DNA of 64,000 bases from NCBI GenBank assembly GCA_023105745.1, contig JALGQZ010000011.1:11866975-11930974 (forward strand), read 5' to 3'. This stretch comes from Austropuccinia psidii. Lineage: Eukaryota; Basidiomycota; Pucciniomycetes; Pucciniales; Sphaerophragmiaceae. Positions 20,081-32,316 of the stretch are shown piece by piece (position 1 is the stretch's first letter; the number at the start of each line of letters is the position of its first letter). Made by a program: the position numbers and the translations under genes. The notes under the pieces were generated by a model. The model ran no database searches and had not been told where the DNA came from. It was given only the letters and a program-made list of their open reading frames with translations.

Positions 20081-21990
20081 TGTAATATGTGTCTATGAAA
20101 TGGTTGATAATATTACTATTTATCAACAGTACTATGACTGTTCTTATGAAATATAATAATAAAAATTATCATAACCAAAATTAGATAATTGAAGAATTAT
20201 TTGTTTTACGTGTTATACACTACTATTGATTCTAACAGTAAGCAGTAATCGTCTACAAGAATCAATTACAAGAAGAATTTAATAATAAAAACTTCTTTCA
20301 TCAAAATAATAAAATTATTTTCATATATAATTATCTTTTACAAGAATAATTATAAATATAATTCTTGAAGAAAACTAATTTTAGAGAAAAACTTTAAGAA
20401 TTAGAGATAAATCACTCACTAATATTCCAAAGAACTTATTGAAAGATAAGATAGAGAGATTTGATGTAGAATTGTGGATTTTAAGGATCAAAATCAATTT
20501 ATAACAGGATTCCAACAATATATAGTTTATTTCTATGATTTCACGTCCTTCTGATTGATTCAGAAAGAATTAAAACACTTAAGAAAAGATTTAACTAATA
20601 CTTACTTGTTGGTAAGAAGGTATAATTAATAATGTGATAATGATGATGTGGAAAAACAGCAAAAGGCGGCCTCTTACCCATATCAAAGGAGGTACCATTG
20701 TGTAGAGAACATACAGAGCTACACACTGAACCAATTTTAGGTTGATATCTCAAGAATTGACAAAGTTATGGCTGTTTTAAGGTCAGATTCCCACCTGCTG
20801 TCATATACAGCCTTACCATGGGATAATATCCCATAACCATGAATATGAGGGGTCAAATAGACAAAGAAGCTTGTTTTTACTTCAATACCTCACATGTCAG
20901 TCAATACTAGGGTCCCATACAGCTTCTGTACATCATTCTACGCGTCATACACGTCAGAATCAGGCTGTCAGGTCCCCAGATGAAAATTTTCACCCTGTAT
21001 TGGTGAAAACTGCCCAGATGTGGTTTATGGTTAATAATGAAAGGAGTAACAACTGTACATCTTCTTTTATTCTAAAATAATCATTGATTTCCCATAGTTA
21101 TCAATTTTATTGGAATTTTCATCACAGAATGTATTTTCTGTGAATTTTTAAAGATTCTGTATTTCACGTGGAATCCTCAAAAATGGACTCTAAGTAAACC
21201 TTTTAACTTTAAATATAAAATTATAATTATTTTTGGTTTTTATATTAATGATACAACTTCCAATTGGTCCTCAAACTTTCAGAAAGATTCATTAAGAATT
21301 GTCTTTTTGATGAATTTTTGAAGTTTTACCTCATTTCTACGTAGAATTGCAAATAGAAGTCTATGGCTGGTTGCTATGAGGTAAATCAATGGATACTAGT
21401 CCAAAAATAGTTTTAATTACTCTTTTGGGGCTTATGAATGGAAAATCATTAAGAATTGACATGGTTACAGGAGTCTAAGTTGCTCTTTACCTCCTTGGCA
21501 CATCAAAATAGCAGGTTATTTGCTATTTGCTTATGATTTACTGGAGTTGTAACATGGTAACCAAGTTCTCAAAGGGCTTTAGCTTACCAATTAGGCCAAG
21601 ATCAGCCATTGATTTAAGCTTTGGAGCTGTCCATGCCTCAGATGCCTCAGAAGTTGGGTACCCTGGCTCTCTTTGATGTCTTTTGTCCCGCTTGCCTATT
21701 TTTTACGTCAAAATAGAATTTTAAGCTGCAAGTGAGATATCCACTATGGGTGGATCAAAAGTGCATGTAAGAATACCATAATATTAAGTTCCCAAAACAT
21801 GCATAACACTATTCTTAGTGTATATGTAACATGGGATTTCTCACATTCCATTATTTTGGCATGAAATAGAGAAAAACAAAGATTTTCACGGATCTTTTAT
21901 GTGGTATTTATGATGTGGTATTGAAGTATTTTCCATATTACCACTTCATCCAAATCTGTCCTTAAATCCATGGATTTGCTTACTCAATAT
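20081..21990 (-). repeat. LTR K: diverged A-type LTR, truncated, inside element H
   Basis: It begins TGTAATATGTGTCTATGAAA, the minus-strand end of an A-type LTR, and follows A-type LTR sequence (CTTGTTGGTAA, CATTTCTACGTAGAATTGCA, GGGTACCCTGGCTCTCTTTG) until TTTGCTTACTCAAT near 21990. There the A-type homology stops short of the terminus. About 330 bp (20680-21020) differ completely from the A LTR and instead match, inverted, part of LTR J at about 37010-37345. Confidence 0.7.
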
Positions 21991-22664
21991 TCTTATGAAA
22001 ATCTTTGGTAGGCCTACATAAATCATGACTCTTTGGAAGAAATTAAACCAAGATAATCTTCTGATTCAAAGCCAGAAGAAAATTTGATAGAAGTTGAAGT
22101 CTCACCATTGAAAAAGAGTCTCATGAACACTATTTTGTCATATGAGTAAAACCCAAAAAGCCAGTGGAGAATTGACAAAAACAAGGAAATGGAATTTGAT
22201 AAAGAAAGTTTCTTGAAGTATTATTATGAAATGTCATACTAGCAACTTCCAACACCTGAAGAAGAGCTAGATTTCATAATTATCCCCTACATTGAACTCA
22301 AAGATATATACTTTGAGGGTCCATAAAGAATAAAAGGATAAAATGGTTAATGAATCTTTCAGGATATGACCTTTCTAAATTAGACTTCATGGAACTCTTG
22401 AATCAGGAAGGAATTCAAGGTAATTTGGAAAACAAGTTTTGGGAAGAAGTGTTTTACTTTGATGAACAAACAACAAAGGCTCTTCATCATTGTAGAATTT
22501 TGCCACAAGAAGACTTAAATTTGCATAATATGCAGCTTCTTGGTGGAAATCTTTTGTGGGAAGAGTATGGATACCTCTTTATACACAAAGAAGAAGGACT
22601 AATAAGAAATTGGAAAGCTAAACCCCTAGAAGAAAGGAAGGAAGGAAGGAAAATACTGGGATAA
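21991..22664 (+). pseudogene. Unrecognised decayed ORF, copy 1
   Basis: An open stretch 22350-22664 reads LSKLDFMELLNQEGIQGNLE, NKFWEEVFYFDEQTTKALHH and LLGGNLLWEEYGYLFIHKEE. Coding-like text with stops extends upstream to about 22060 (PTPEEELDFIIIPYIELKD). Part of it is homologous to 23930-24030. I do not recognise a domain; the acidic, aromatic-rich text suggests a real former protein. Confidence 0.45.
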
Positions 22665-23060
22665 ATAGCCAAGGATATATGTGTGAATAGAATTCTTCTG
22701 AAAAAAGAAAAAGGAAAATGGGTTTCATGAATTGAATATATTTTTCTGCACATGTAAAAAAAGAGAATGGAAAGTTTAAAAAAAATCAAAAAAAAAATAT
22801 ATGGATTAATGAAGATTTGGTTATGCAAGAGTTTTAGCTTTAAAAGTATCATAAGGCTATGTTTAAATTAAAAAATGCAAGTGGCTGTCTGTTTCTTATT
22901 CCACCTCTAATGGTTCAAGTTTTTGGGATGAAATCCTTAGGAATTTCAACATCAATTTCTATTCCATTTTAATATGAGTATCATGAATTTGAAGATCTTT
23001 TAAAAATAGAAAAAAAATTGATAAGATCATAATCTTTAATAAAATTAACAAACATTCAAG

Positions 23061-23303
23061 ATGCCAAATCTTGGATGTTATGGGGATGAATTGTTGGAGG
23101 ATGATGAGATTTTGGATTAGAGGCAATTGAAGAAGAAATATGAAGAATTCATTTTTGAGTATGAAGATAGATTTTAAGAATGTCAGTCATCAAGTGACCA
23201 ATAAAGAGAAGAAAAGGAAAAATTAGAAGAAATATGGTTTTTATTAGAGTAACTTAGAGTTTTGGAAGAAAAATTAGCATATTATAGAAATTACTTACCA
23301 TGA
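23061..23303 (+). pseudogene. Small decayed acidic coiled-coil ORF
   Basis: ATG 23061 opens MPNLGCYGDELLEDDEILD. The frame continues for 80 codons with in-frame TAG/TAA stops at about 23118, 23175, 23202 and 23250, and ends at TGA 23301. Between the stops it reads RQLKKKYEEFIFEYEDRF and LRVLEEKLAYYRNYLP, which look like a charged coiled coil. Function unknown. The stretches around it (22665-23060, 23304-23689) are AT-rich. They include two diverged copies of a 30-bp motif (CAGTGACCTCCTGCCTTATC at about 23421; CAGTGACTTCTTGCCTTCTC at about 23502). Confidence 0.35.
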
Positions 23304-23689
23304 ATGAGCAAAGTACAGGTGAAGCCAATTCGGAAAACCTCCAAGTTACATAATTCAAAATCAAAGAACAGAAGAAAATCAGTAAAATTCAATTTAAATA
23401 ATAAAGTCCAGTATTCTTAGCAGTGACCTCCTGCCTTATCAAAGAAGACCCAAATATTTCTCACCTTATAACTTCAAATTTTCATTGATTCAAGTTTTTG
23501 ACAGTGACTTCTTGCCTTCTCAAAGAGGATTGATTATTTAAGAAATATTTTCTTGATCTTATTCATTTCATCTACCTTTAACAAGAAGCTATTATAATTT
23601 TCCATATTCTTTTAACATCAAGAAACTATTAGCAACTTTTTTATCATATTTTATCTTTTATAATCATCATGTCTTAAACTTATGAAGCA

Positions 23690-24355
23690 TACAGTACCCT
23701 ATGGATCTATTGGCCACACTCAGAAAAAAATGAAGAAAGCCAAGACCTCTGGATTAATAATAGCTTTCAAGGAACTAACAATGAAGACCAAAGATGGTGC
23801 TTACCAATAATTGAATCCTTCAAGATACCTAGTATTCAAACCATCCCCTTTATTGAATTTGATTATTTATTTTGAAATGAAGATATTACTCAAGAAACCC
23901 GTACAGAAGCCTCTTCAAGCCAGCTTCCTGGCTCAAACCTTGCAAAACTAGAATTTATGGATATACTTAACTATGATGGAATTAACAGAAATCTCAACAA
24001 TGACTATTGGAGTGAGATTTTCTATATGGATTAAGATATAATGAGTAGTCAGTACTGAGGAAAAATAAAAGCTCAGAGATGGTTTTGTGTTCAAGAAGAT
24101 CAAATTGAGGGTATAAGTATTAAATTGAGAGGGGATTGCTATTTTATTGAAAAATAATTGATTTTCGATTTATATGATAAGGTCTTACAATTAATAATTA
24201 CAATGAAGAATAACCCTTCTTGTTTGAAGAAAGAAGAATGGAATAAGTTATGGACAGGAACTTTCAGCAGCAAGATTGAAATGAAAATGAAGAATAATCA
24301 AGATTATTTTAAGAGAATTATCCTTCAGAAAATTAAAGGCCCAGCATGGCCTTAA
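23690..24355 (+). pseudogene. Unrecognised decayed ORF, copy 2
   Basis: Coding-like text with stops includes IPSIQTIPFIEFDYLF, LAKLEFMDILNYDGINRNLN and NDYWSEIFYMD. The last two match LSKLDFMELLNQEGIQGNLE and NKFWEEVFYFDE of copy 1 in order. The final open stretch 24158-24355 reads MKNNPSCLKKEEWNKLWTGT and ends GPAWP-stop. It is a diverged duplicate of the 22350 ORF. Confidence 0.4.
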
Positions 24356-24539
24356 ACTGAAATTCAGCTATTTAGTTACTTTTTCTTTTACTCTATTTTA
24401 AGTCAGTTCATCAAAGAAGAATATATCAACAAATACAAGGACCAATGATAAATAATGGCCCAGCATGGCCTGAAACTGCAAATTGAATCTCCATACTTTT
24501 TTTAATAGTATCAAAAAAAACATGAAACAAAATATAACA

Positions 24540-24760
24540 AAGAAAATTAAAGAATGAAAACCAGAAAAAGAATAAAAAAAACCAAAAAAAACCCAAAAAA
24601 AAAACCAAAAAAAAACCCAAAAAAAAACCAAAAAAAAAAAACCAAAAAAAAACCAAAAAAAAGCCAAAAAAAACCAAAAAAAAAACCAAAAAAAAACAAA
24701 AAAAAACCCAAAAAAAACCCAAAAAAAACCCAAAAAAAACCCAAAAAAAAATCTATTCAT
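24540..24760. repeat. Low-complexity (CCAAAAAAA)n tract
   Basis: About 25 units of AACCCAAAAAA/AACCAAAAAAA lie in a row. It produces spurious FFGFFWVFF-type frames on the minus strand and KKPKKNPKK-type frames on the plus strand. The flanks 24361-24539 and 24761-25512 are AT-rich without genes. Confidence 0.9.
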
Positions 24761-25512
24761 AATCAATAAATCAATCAAAAAAATCTATATATAACTAATA
24801 AAAAAATAAAAAATTCATAGTTTATATGGAATTCATAAGTGATAATTTTGGTAAAGATATTTTGATTAGTATAAAAAGAAGAAAAAAAAGATACAGTAAT
24901 ATAAAAAAACAGCTGGTTATCGAATTCATCTAGAAAGAATTTTTTAGATTTTTTTCTCTAATAGTATCAGTAGTTTTTTATATTTAAAAGTAGGGGTGCT
25001 TAACTATTTCCTATACCACCCAAAGCACAATTGGATATAAGTTTTGGGGAAAGTGGGACTTTAATAATTAAGCATAGGTCTATAAATTTAATCAATTAAA
25101 ATCAATTGAATTAGTTTTCTTGAGAAAAGAAACATTAATATACTATTAAACTATAAGTTATTTAAGCTTAATCTGAAAACAACGAAGATTTAATCAGTAT
25201 TATGTTGGAACTCATAATAAAAAATTAAAAAACGTTTTATTAACTTACTAATACAAGAGAATATATTTAATAGAAAATAATTCAAGATTTTCCACTAAAA
25301 GAATACTAGACATTTTAGAAGGAAGAAAAAAAACCTTATCAGTTATGTGTAGCATCAACCCTCAAAAGAAATTAGGAAGGAACTTAGCATAGTATTATAG
25401 AACAGAAGAAGTGAGGAAGCCAAAAGTCAAATAATTAATCTGAACTTCTTAACACACATAAATGCTACATACATACACACAACACAACACACAACACATA
25501 CATAGAATCGAA

Positions 25513-25610
25513 TTCAAAAGGAGGGGTGACCAGCTTTTTTTTAATTTTTTTCAATAGGTATTTTTTGAAACAAAGTTGTTAAAAAACCTGGCCACCCCCC
25601 TTGCTTTGAA
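25513..25610. repeat. Imperfect inverted repeat (fold-back)
   Basis: The left arm 25513-25540 (TTCAAAAGGAGGGGTGACCA…) is the reverse complement, with a few mismatches, of the right arm 25581-25610 (…TGGCCACCCCCCTTGCTTTGAA). About 40 T-rich bases separate them. It stands out in an AT-rich desert. It could be a hairpin terminator, or ends of a small fold-back element; no flanking duplication is evident. Confidence 0.6.
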
Positions 25611-26436
25611 AAGAAAGAAAATAAAGATAATACATGTTATAATGAAAGATATAACAAAAATAGAAAACAATATTAAGATAATTCCTTAATCTAATATAAT
25701 AAAATAGAAGAAATAGACAACAATACTATCATAACATTATAATAGAATATATCAATATCAAAGTATGAGGATAATATAATAACCTTTAATAAGATAATAT
25801 CATAAAGTTACAATATTATGATGAAAAAAAATAATATTCTCATATCTTGATAAAACAGTATTATAATAGAGTAATATCATATTATTATAGTGAAATAGTA
25901 AATTAATGAAATAATGACATGATGGAATTATTATAATATTAAGATATTATTCAAGGCACAACTGGCCAGATTGATCCCATAAAAATATACTTCAAATACT
26001 ATTTACTTTATATAGAATTAAAATATAGGTGTAGGCCCATATGTATAAAAAAATATCAAGAAGTTGAGGAAAAAAATTTGAGCTCTGGGAAGAAGGCCTC
26101 CTTTTATATTCTCCATCAAGCCTAACTTTCAAAAAGGAAAAATTCATTAAACAAAAACTTGGCCAAAACACAAAAAGAAGAAACTCTATGGAATTCTATG
26201 ATTGGTCAGAGCAAGAATATCCCTTGATTGTGATTGGTCAGAATATGTTTTATCTTTCTTGAATTGTTATTCGCTGGATTTGGAATGGACTTAGAGGAAT
26301 TAAGAAAATCTCAGAATTTTCAGGAAGATTTAGGAATGTTTGAGAATTTTTCAGAAGATTTCAGAAGATTTTGGAAGATTCAGGAATTTTTGGCCCAGCA
26401 AAAGAGCCTTTAGCCAGAATATGAAATTCTACTCTA
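25611..26436. other. No gene seen
   Basis: Very AT-rich with short imperfect repeats (CAGAAGATTT-like units at 26320-26390). Confidence 0.5.
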
Positions 26437-26840
26437 ATTGCTTATTTCCAGCTTTATACTAATATCTATGCTAATTCAGACTCATCTTGTCCTCAGCAAG
26501 ACCATAAATTGCTTGTTTGATTAATTATTTCCAGTTTTACACAAATATATATACTGATTTGGAGTAATCTGGTCCTCAGCAAGACACTAAAGTGCTTGTT
26601 TGATTAATTATTTCCAGATTTATACAAATATATATGGTGATTTAGTCTCATAAAGACCTCATAAAGACCATAAAGTGCTTGTTTCATTAATTATTTCCAT
26701 TTTTGAACAAACATCTATTCTGATTCATACTCATAAGCTCTGCAGCAATACCATAAAGTGCTTGTTTCATTAATTATTTCCAGTTTTAAACAAATATCTA
26801 TGCTAATTTAGAATCATAAGGTCCTCAATCAGACTATAAG
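26437..26840. repeat. Tandem repeat, ~83-bp unit, five copies
   Basis: Units start with TGCTTGTTTGATTAATTATT at 26437 (short), 26508, 26591, 26675 and 26757. They run through CCAGTTTTACACAAATATAT and end GTCCTCAGCAAGACCATAAA. Spacing is 83, 84 and 82 bases. The unit's end is related to the motif scattered further right. Confidence 0.8.
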
Positions 26841-26899
26841 GTTTTTTTTTGGATAGCTTATTGATGGTTTTTTGACAATATTTCTTCCTATTCAATTAT

Positions 26900-27405
26900 G
26901 TAGGTCCTCTATGACCTAAAACTGGAAATTCCCTTTTTTTCTAATTTATCATTATCAAAATACATTTATGACTATATCATTCTAAATAGATTGATTATTT
27001 ATCAAAAAAAATTAAATGATATTATTCTTATTGCTATATTGCTTATCAAATAGGGTTTAGATTCAAAGTGGAACCTTCAAGTAAATTGCTTATCCTCTAT
27101 GACCCTAAACTGGAAAAGACAATTGAATTTTTTTTTATCCATTATGAAATTATATTATTATAGCTATTATAAGTCTAACAAGACAATAAACTGGAACTTT
27201 GTTTTATTATTATTTTTCACTCAATAAAAATTCAAAGTCCACCAAGAATATAAACTGGAATTTCTTTCTTGAATTATTTTTTTTACTCAATAAATATTCA
27301 AATTTCATATCAACTATAAACTTGAGCTTTTCATTGATCATTTTTCAAATCAATGAAGATTCAATCATATGAATCCACCATGACCTTAAACTGGAAATAT
27401 TAAAA
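26900..27405 (+). repeat. Scattered repeats of a TATGACCTAAACTGGAAA motif
   Basis: Copies occur near 26911 (ATGACCTAAAACTGGAAATT), 27099 (ATGACCCTAAACTGGAAAA), 27181 (AGACAATAAACTGGAACT), 27246 (AATATAAACTGGAATTT) and 27380 (ATGACCTTAAACTGGAAATA). Outliers lie at 24345 and 24463 (ATGGCCTNAAACTG) and 28696 (ATGACCTGAAACTGCAATC). A (TA)n tract lies at 27445-27472. From 27480 to 28939 I see no gene. Confidence 0.5.
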
Positions 27406-28939
27406 TCCCAATACTACAAAATATTATATATGAAAAAGTCAAATATATATATATATATATAATATATATACTAAAAAAAGAAAAAGAAGAAACCGTAAGT
27501 ATTATCAATCACTTAAAGATTAGAAATATTATGTTTATTATTAATATTATTATTGAGAAAATTTCATTCAGAAAAGAGAGGCTTTAATGGTCTGCCTGCT
27601 CTAGGTGGCACTTGGACAACTGGTCATTATGTACTTAAAAAATACATATACACTGAGCAGCCAAGGTCAGTCTTGGTCTGATGAGGGGAAATAACTCTGA
27701 GTTGATTGGATCTATAGCCTTGTACACTGCCATTATATAGTGTCAGGCCACCCCAAGAACTAAACCCTCTTCTTAGTATGAATAAGACTCATAATAATAA
27801 TAATGATAATAAAGCTAGAAACTTAAAACTCCTCAAGAAAATATAACAATAATCAAAAGTAAAAAATCAAAAACAAATATAGAGAAACCAACTACTGAAA
27901 TTTAAATGGAGAGGGGGTATCATCCCAAACCTGGAGATTAATCTTACAGATAGAAAGAAAAAAAGAAAGAAAAAGATATTTTAATAGTATCTTGGAGGCT
28001 CAATCATGATATGATTAATTTTAATAAGAATAACTGAAATATAATAAGTATAGAATGATTTTCTTTGAAGCTCATCATAAAAACATGTTAAAGGCATATT
28101 AAACTCTAAAACTATGAGAATTTCTTTCAATATATAAAATTGGCAATTTAATGAATTTAGGAATTGAGTAGTGGACTTTTAAGTCCTTGTATGACTTAAA
28201 AATAGAGGGGTGGCACACCTGAGGGCCTATAATCTATTTCTTTATTTTAGTCCATGAAAGGCATAGTGGTATCACAGAAATAATGTGAAGAAAGAAGAGG
28301 TCAGATTTGAAAGGGTCGAAATCAAATCCTCAAATACATGTGATAGCCAAACAATAGAATATTGAAGAAAGAAGGTCAAAAATGTAGAATTTAAATATTC
28401 AAGGATATTGGTAATTACTGAAAAGAAGAAAGAAGTATATATCAAACCAAAAAATTCATGAATTATTAATCCTCAAGGTAGCTTAAGTTGATATTAATAG
28501 AAGGAATATTTCAGCTTAAAATATACTGCCCTTGCATCAAGTGAAATTGAAGACCAGGAGGTCCTAAGAATGACAGGAAAGGGTTCCCTTGTGAAGAAAT
28601 GGACAAGGGGTCTTACTGTCCTTGTATGAAATAAAAAGGCAGGATTTTGTATACCTAATATACGGGGTCTGCACACCTGAGTCATAGGTTCCTGTATGAC
28701 CTGAAACTGCAATCTCAATTATATGAACAGAAAGAGATAAGAAAAGTGAAGGTTTATTTAATTGAATGAATTATCAGAATATGGAGAAGAAATAAAGAAA
28801 ATAGAAGAAGTGATATGATGTTATTTTCAACATAAGCAGTATTTTTTAAAAAAAACACACAAAAAGATAATAAAAAAATAAAAATAATAATAATAAAGAA
28901 AGAAACATAATCAATTCAGTGATATATAAACTGGATTAC

Positions 28940-31519
28940 CAAAATAGTGCAGCAAAATATAAATCAGTACCCAAGAAGTTTAAACCACTTAATGAGCCTA
29001 TGCCACAAGACATAACTCCTCCTTTGGGAAGTCCACCATTATCATGAGACCCTTATAATACACCACTATCACCAAAACCACCTAAATTTATGGTCACATA
29101 CATAATAACACAAGAAAGATTTGAATTGGTAAGCTTTGGACCACCTGGATGGCTTTCAGGAGAAGAAAGAAGTCTTCTGATGAATGTCATAGTTTTAAGA
29201 GAAAAATAAAGTTCATTCAGTGCAGAGAAAAGTGGTTGACTGAAACATTCATATGCAAAACCCTACAAAATACCAGTAATACAACATACACCTTGGCAAA
29301 AGAAGCCAATACCAATACCAAAGACCATAATACCCCAGTTTATTGAATTGGTAAGGGAAAGGCTTAGAAGAGGCTTGTATGAGAAGTCTACCTCTAGCTA
29401 TAAAAGTCAAGTATTTTGTGTTTCAAAGTCAAATGGAAAACTTAGAATTTTCCATGACTTACAGGATTTTAATAAGGAAAAAATTAAAGATGCAGGATTA
29501 CCACCACATATTGAAGAATTTTTAGAGGCATTTTCAACGAGAGCTTGTTATGGACTTGGTGACATGATGGGAGGGTATGATGAAAGAGAATTAGAAATTT
29601 CTAAAAGACTCTTAGCTACATTTGAAACACCACTTGTAAGGCTACAAATCACAAGATTACCACAAGGATAAACCAGTTTTGTTGCAGTTTATCAAGCCTC
29701 AATGACTTGGATACTTCAAGAAGAAATACCAGAAATTGTAGAGATCTTTATTGATGATGAAGGGATAAAAGGTGCAAGATCAACCCATAATAATGAAACT
29801 TTACAAGAAAATAATTTGGTAAGAAGATTAATTTGGGAATGTTCAGTTACATTAGAGAGAATATTATTTAGAATTGAAGAGGAAGGACTTACCATATCAG
29901 GTATCAAATTTGCATGTTGTGTGCCAGCATTGGAAATAGTAGGGCATGTAGTTTCTTTGAATGGAAGAAAAATTTCAAAGCATAAGATTAATAAAATAAA
30001 GAGCTGTCCAAAGCCCCTCTATAAAAAGGAAGTAAGAGGCTTTTTGTGACTTTGTGCATATGGTAGAATGTTCATTCACAATTTCTCTCAAATTGCATTA
30101 CCACTAAGAAGAATAACAAGAGAAGATGTAGAGTGGGAATGGAATGCTAAATGTGATGAAGCATTTGAAATGTTAAGAGAAATCGTAGTGAAGGAAATAA
30201 CATCAAAAAATTTGTATTATGAAAAGGGAGTAGGTAAAATTAAATTAGAAGTGGACTCAAGCTATATTGCTGCAGGAGAAGTAATCACTCAAGAACACAA
30301 AGAAGGAAAAGATAGATCAGTTCTTTATGAATCAATTAAATTCTGAAGACTTTAATCACAATACTCACAGCCAACGTTGAAGCTATGTGGAGTGGCAAAA
30401 ATCCTCAAGAAACTCCAAACAGTACTTGGGGGACAATAGTTTTAGCTACAAGTAGATGCAAAAGCCTTAATTGAGATGATAAACTCACCCTGTTTGCAAA
30501 ATTCCCCAATGACCAGATGGGTTGCATTTATTCAATTATTTCCTTTTGACTTAGTTCATTAGCCAGGGAACACCTTCACAATGCTAGATGAGTGATGAAG
30601 AAGCCCTCAGTCAGAAAATGATGAAAAAGAAAAATATGTTTTAAATGAATAAGGAGAATGGCTAAAACCACACCCAGGGTTTGGATTAAATCATAATAAT
30701 ATAATACAATTGGGAGGAATAAAGCTACCATCAAAGCAAGAAGTCTTTTGGAAAAGAATTGTTGGATACTTGAATAAATTGAAAAGTCTCTTTGGTAGTA
30801 AAGAGGATGACTTCCAAAAAATAAAAAAGAAGTCATCCAGTTTCTTTTTGGAGGAAGGCCAACTCAAAAAAACTGAATACACCAAAGCCAAAAGTAGTTG
30901 TGTCAAGTCAGAATTCTCAAAGAAGAATATTGAAATCATTACATAAAGAAATGGGACACAGAGGAGAAAACGAAACATACAGAAGAGTTAAAGAAAGATT
31001 TTGGTGGGAAAGAATGAAGAAAAAAGCCAAAAAATGGGTCAAATCCTGTAACGCTTGTCAAAAGAGAAGTCATTATAACCAAAAAGAGGAAGGAAGATCC
31101 CCTCACCTAAACATTATTTGAAAGAGTCAGTATAGATGCAGTACATGCAAAAGCAGGAAGATGGAAGTATTTAGTAGTGGCCCCAGATTATTTCTTAGGA
31201 TGGCCACAACCAATGGTTTAGTAAAGCTTATACCAAAGTCAGTATCACAATGGTTCACTCCTGAATGGATTTGCAGTTATGGAGCCCTAAAAGAGGTCAC
31301 AGTAGAAGGAGGGCCTGAGTTTGGAAAGGAATTACCAAGTGCAGTAAAAAAGCAGGTTCAAAAATAAGGGTAACTACACCCTACTACCCTGAGTCACATG
31401 GAATGGTAGAAAGGGGCATAAAAAATTGAAGGATGTATTGGTGAAGATGTGTGGTGAAGATGGTTCAAAATGGAAAGAATACTTACCATTGGTAACATTG
31501 GCTGACAGAACATCTGTCA
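28940..31519 (+). pseudogene. Pol of element H: reverse transcriptase, RNase H, integrase (5' part)
   Basis: Coding text starts around SVPKKFKPLNEPMPQDITPP and FGPPGWLSGEERSLL. The reverse transcriptase spans 29348-30049 (QVFCVSKSNGKLRIFHDLQD, RACYGLGDMMGGYDERELE, RLPQG-stop) with FIDDEG for the catalytic box (usual FIDD). RNase H text VDSSYIAAGEVITQEHKEGK is at 30250. Integrase zinc-finger text LHKEMGHRGENETYRRVKER and CNACQKRS is at 30935-31070, then FERVSIDAVHAKAGRWKYLV and the GGPEFGKEL region to 31360. At least ten stops and frameshifts make it a fossil. It is cut at 31519 by solo LTR J and continues at 37967; the two halves join in frame across the GGCTG duplication. Confidence 0.8.
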
Positions 31520-31763
31520 GGCTGAGTCTATGAAGGGGTGATAATAATAGTATTTACAACCTAAACTATGACTGTGACACAGATAATAATTGTAAAAAAA
31601 AGCTTTAATTAAAATATAAGGGCTTTACTAAAAGATTTTTAGTGGTGGTGAGCACTGTTGAAAGCCCTGAGTGCAGCTTTACCAATTGGGTTATTATAAT
31701 AAAGACTACAATACTTAAATTTAGAAGTATACCTGATTGCTTTCCAAGAGTATAACTGTTTTT

Positions 31764-32283
31764 TGATAAAATTCAACGTATAAACTAAAGAATATATTTC
31801 AGTGACATGAGATAGTATGAATAAAGAGGCAGTTTAAAACAAATACCTAAAGGATAATACAACTGTGTAAATTAGTAACAAGACTGAGAATAGCAGGGTA
31901 AACCCTTGATGTAGTTCTAGTAAAAGGATACATGATTAACTAGGTACTTGATGACTCTAGTAAAACGTGACTGAGAGATCTTACCACAACACACACAACA
32001 CGTAGTAAAGGAGATGAAAGAAAACAATAAGAGAGAGAGAGTAAGAAAAAGAAAGCAATAGAAAGAAACAAATAACTGGATTAATATTGTGAAAAATGGC
32101 TAGGAGAGTTATGAATAGTACATGTTTTTTATAGCACACAGGGGAATCAGTTCCTCCAGATTTGTTCTAAGCTGTTGGATAGAGAAGACCGTGCTCTGTC
32201 ATCTGATGTGTGATTAGACACACTAATGGATTATGTCTGAATTCAGCTGCTAACTCATAGTAGTTTTACCACGAATATCAACA
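31764..32283 (-). repeat. 3' LTR of the Copia element
   Basis: The plus strand runs TGATAAAATTCAACG to CGAATATCAACA. It contains a (GA)n run (GAGAGAGAGAG) and a (CA)n run whose lengths differ between the two LTRs. Confidence 0.92.
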
Positions 32284-32316
32284 GCCCCTCTTGTGAACGA
32301 CTTCGGAGTTAAGCAT

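Noticed and set aside
24398..24778. Long minus-strand frame of F, W and G residues and its plus-strand lysine/proline counterpart
   Set aside because: Translation of the (CCAAAAAAA)n tract; no start context, no domain.
27690..27730. CTGATGAGGGGAAATAAC resembling a hammerhead ribozyme core
   Set aside because: No stem II between CTGATGAG and GAAA and no matching cleavage-site helix nearby.
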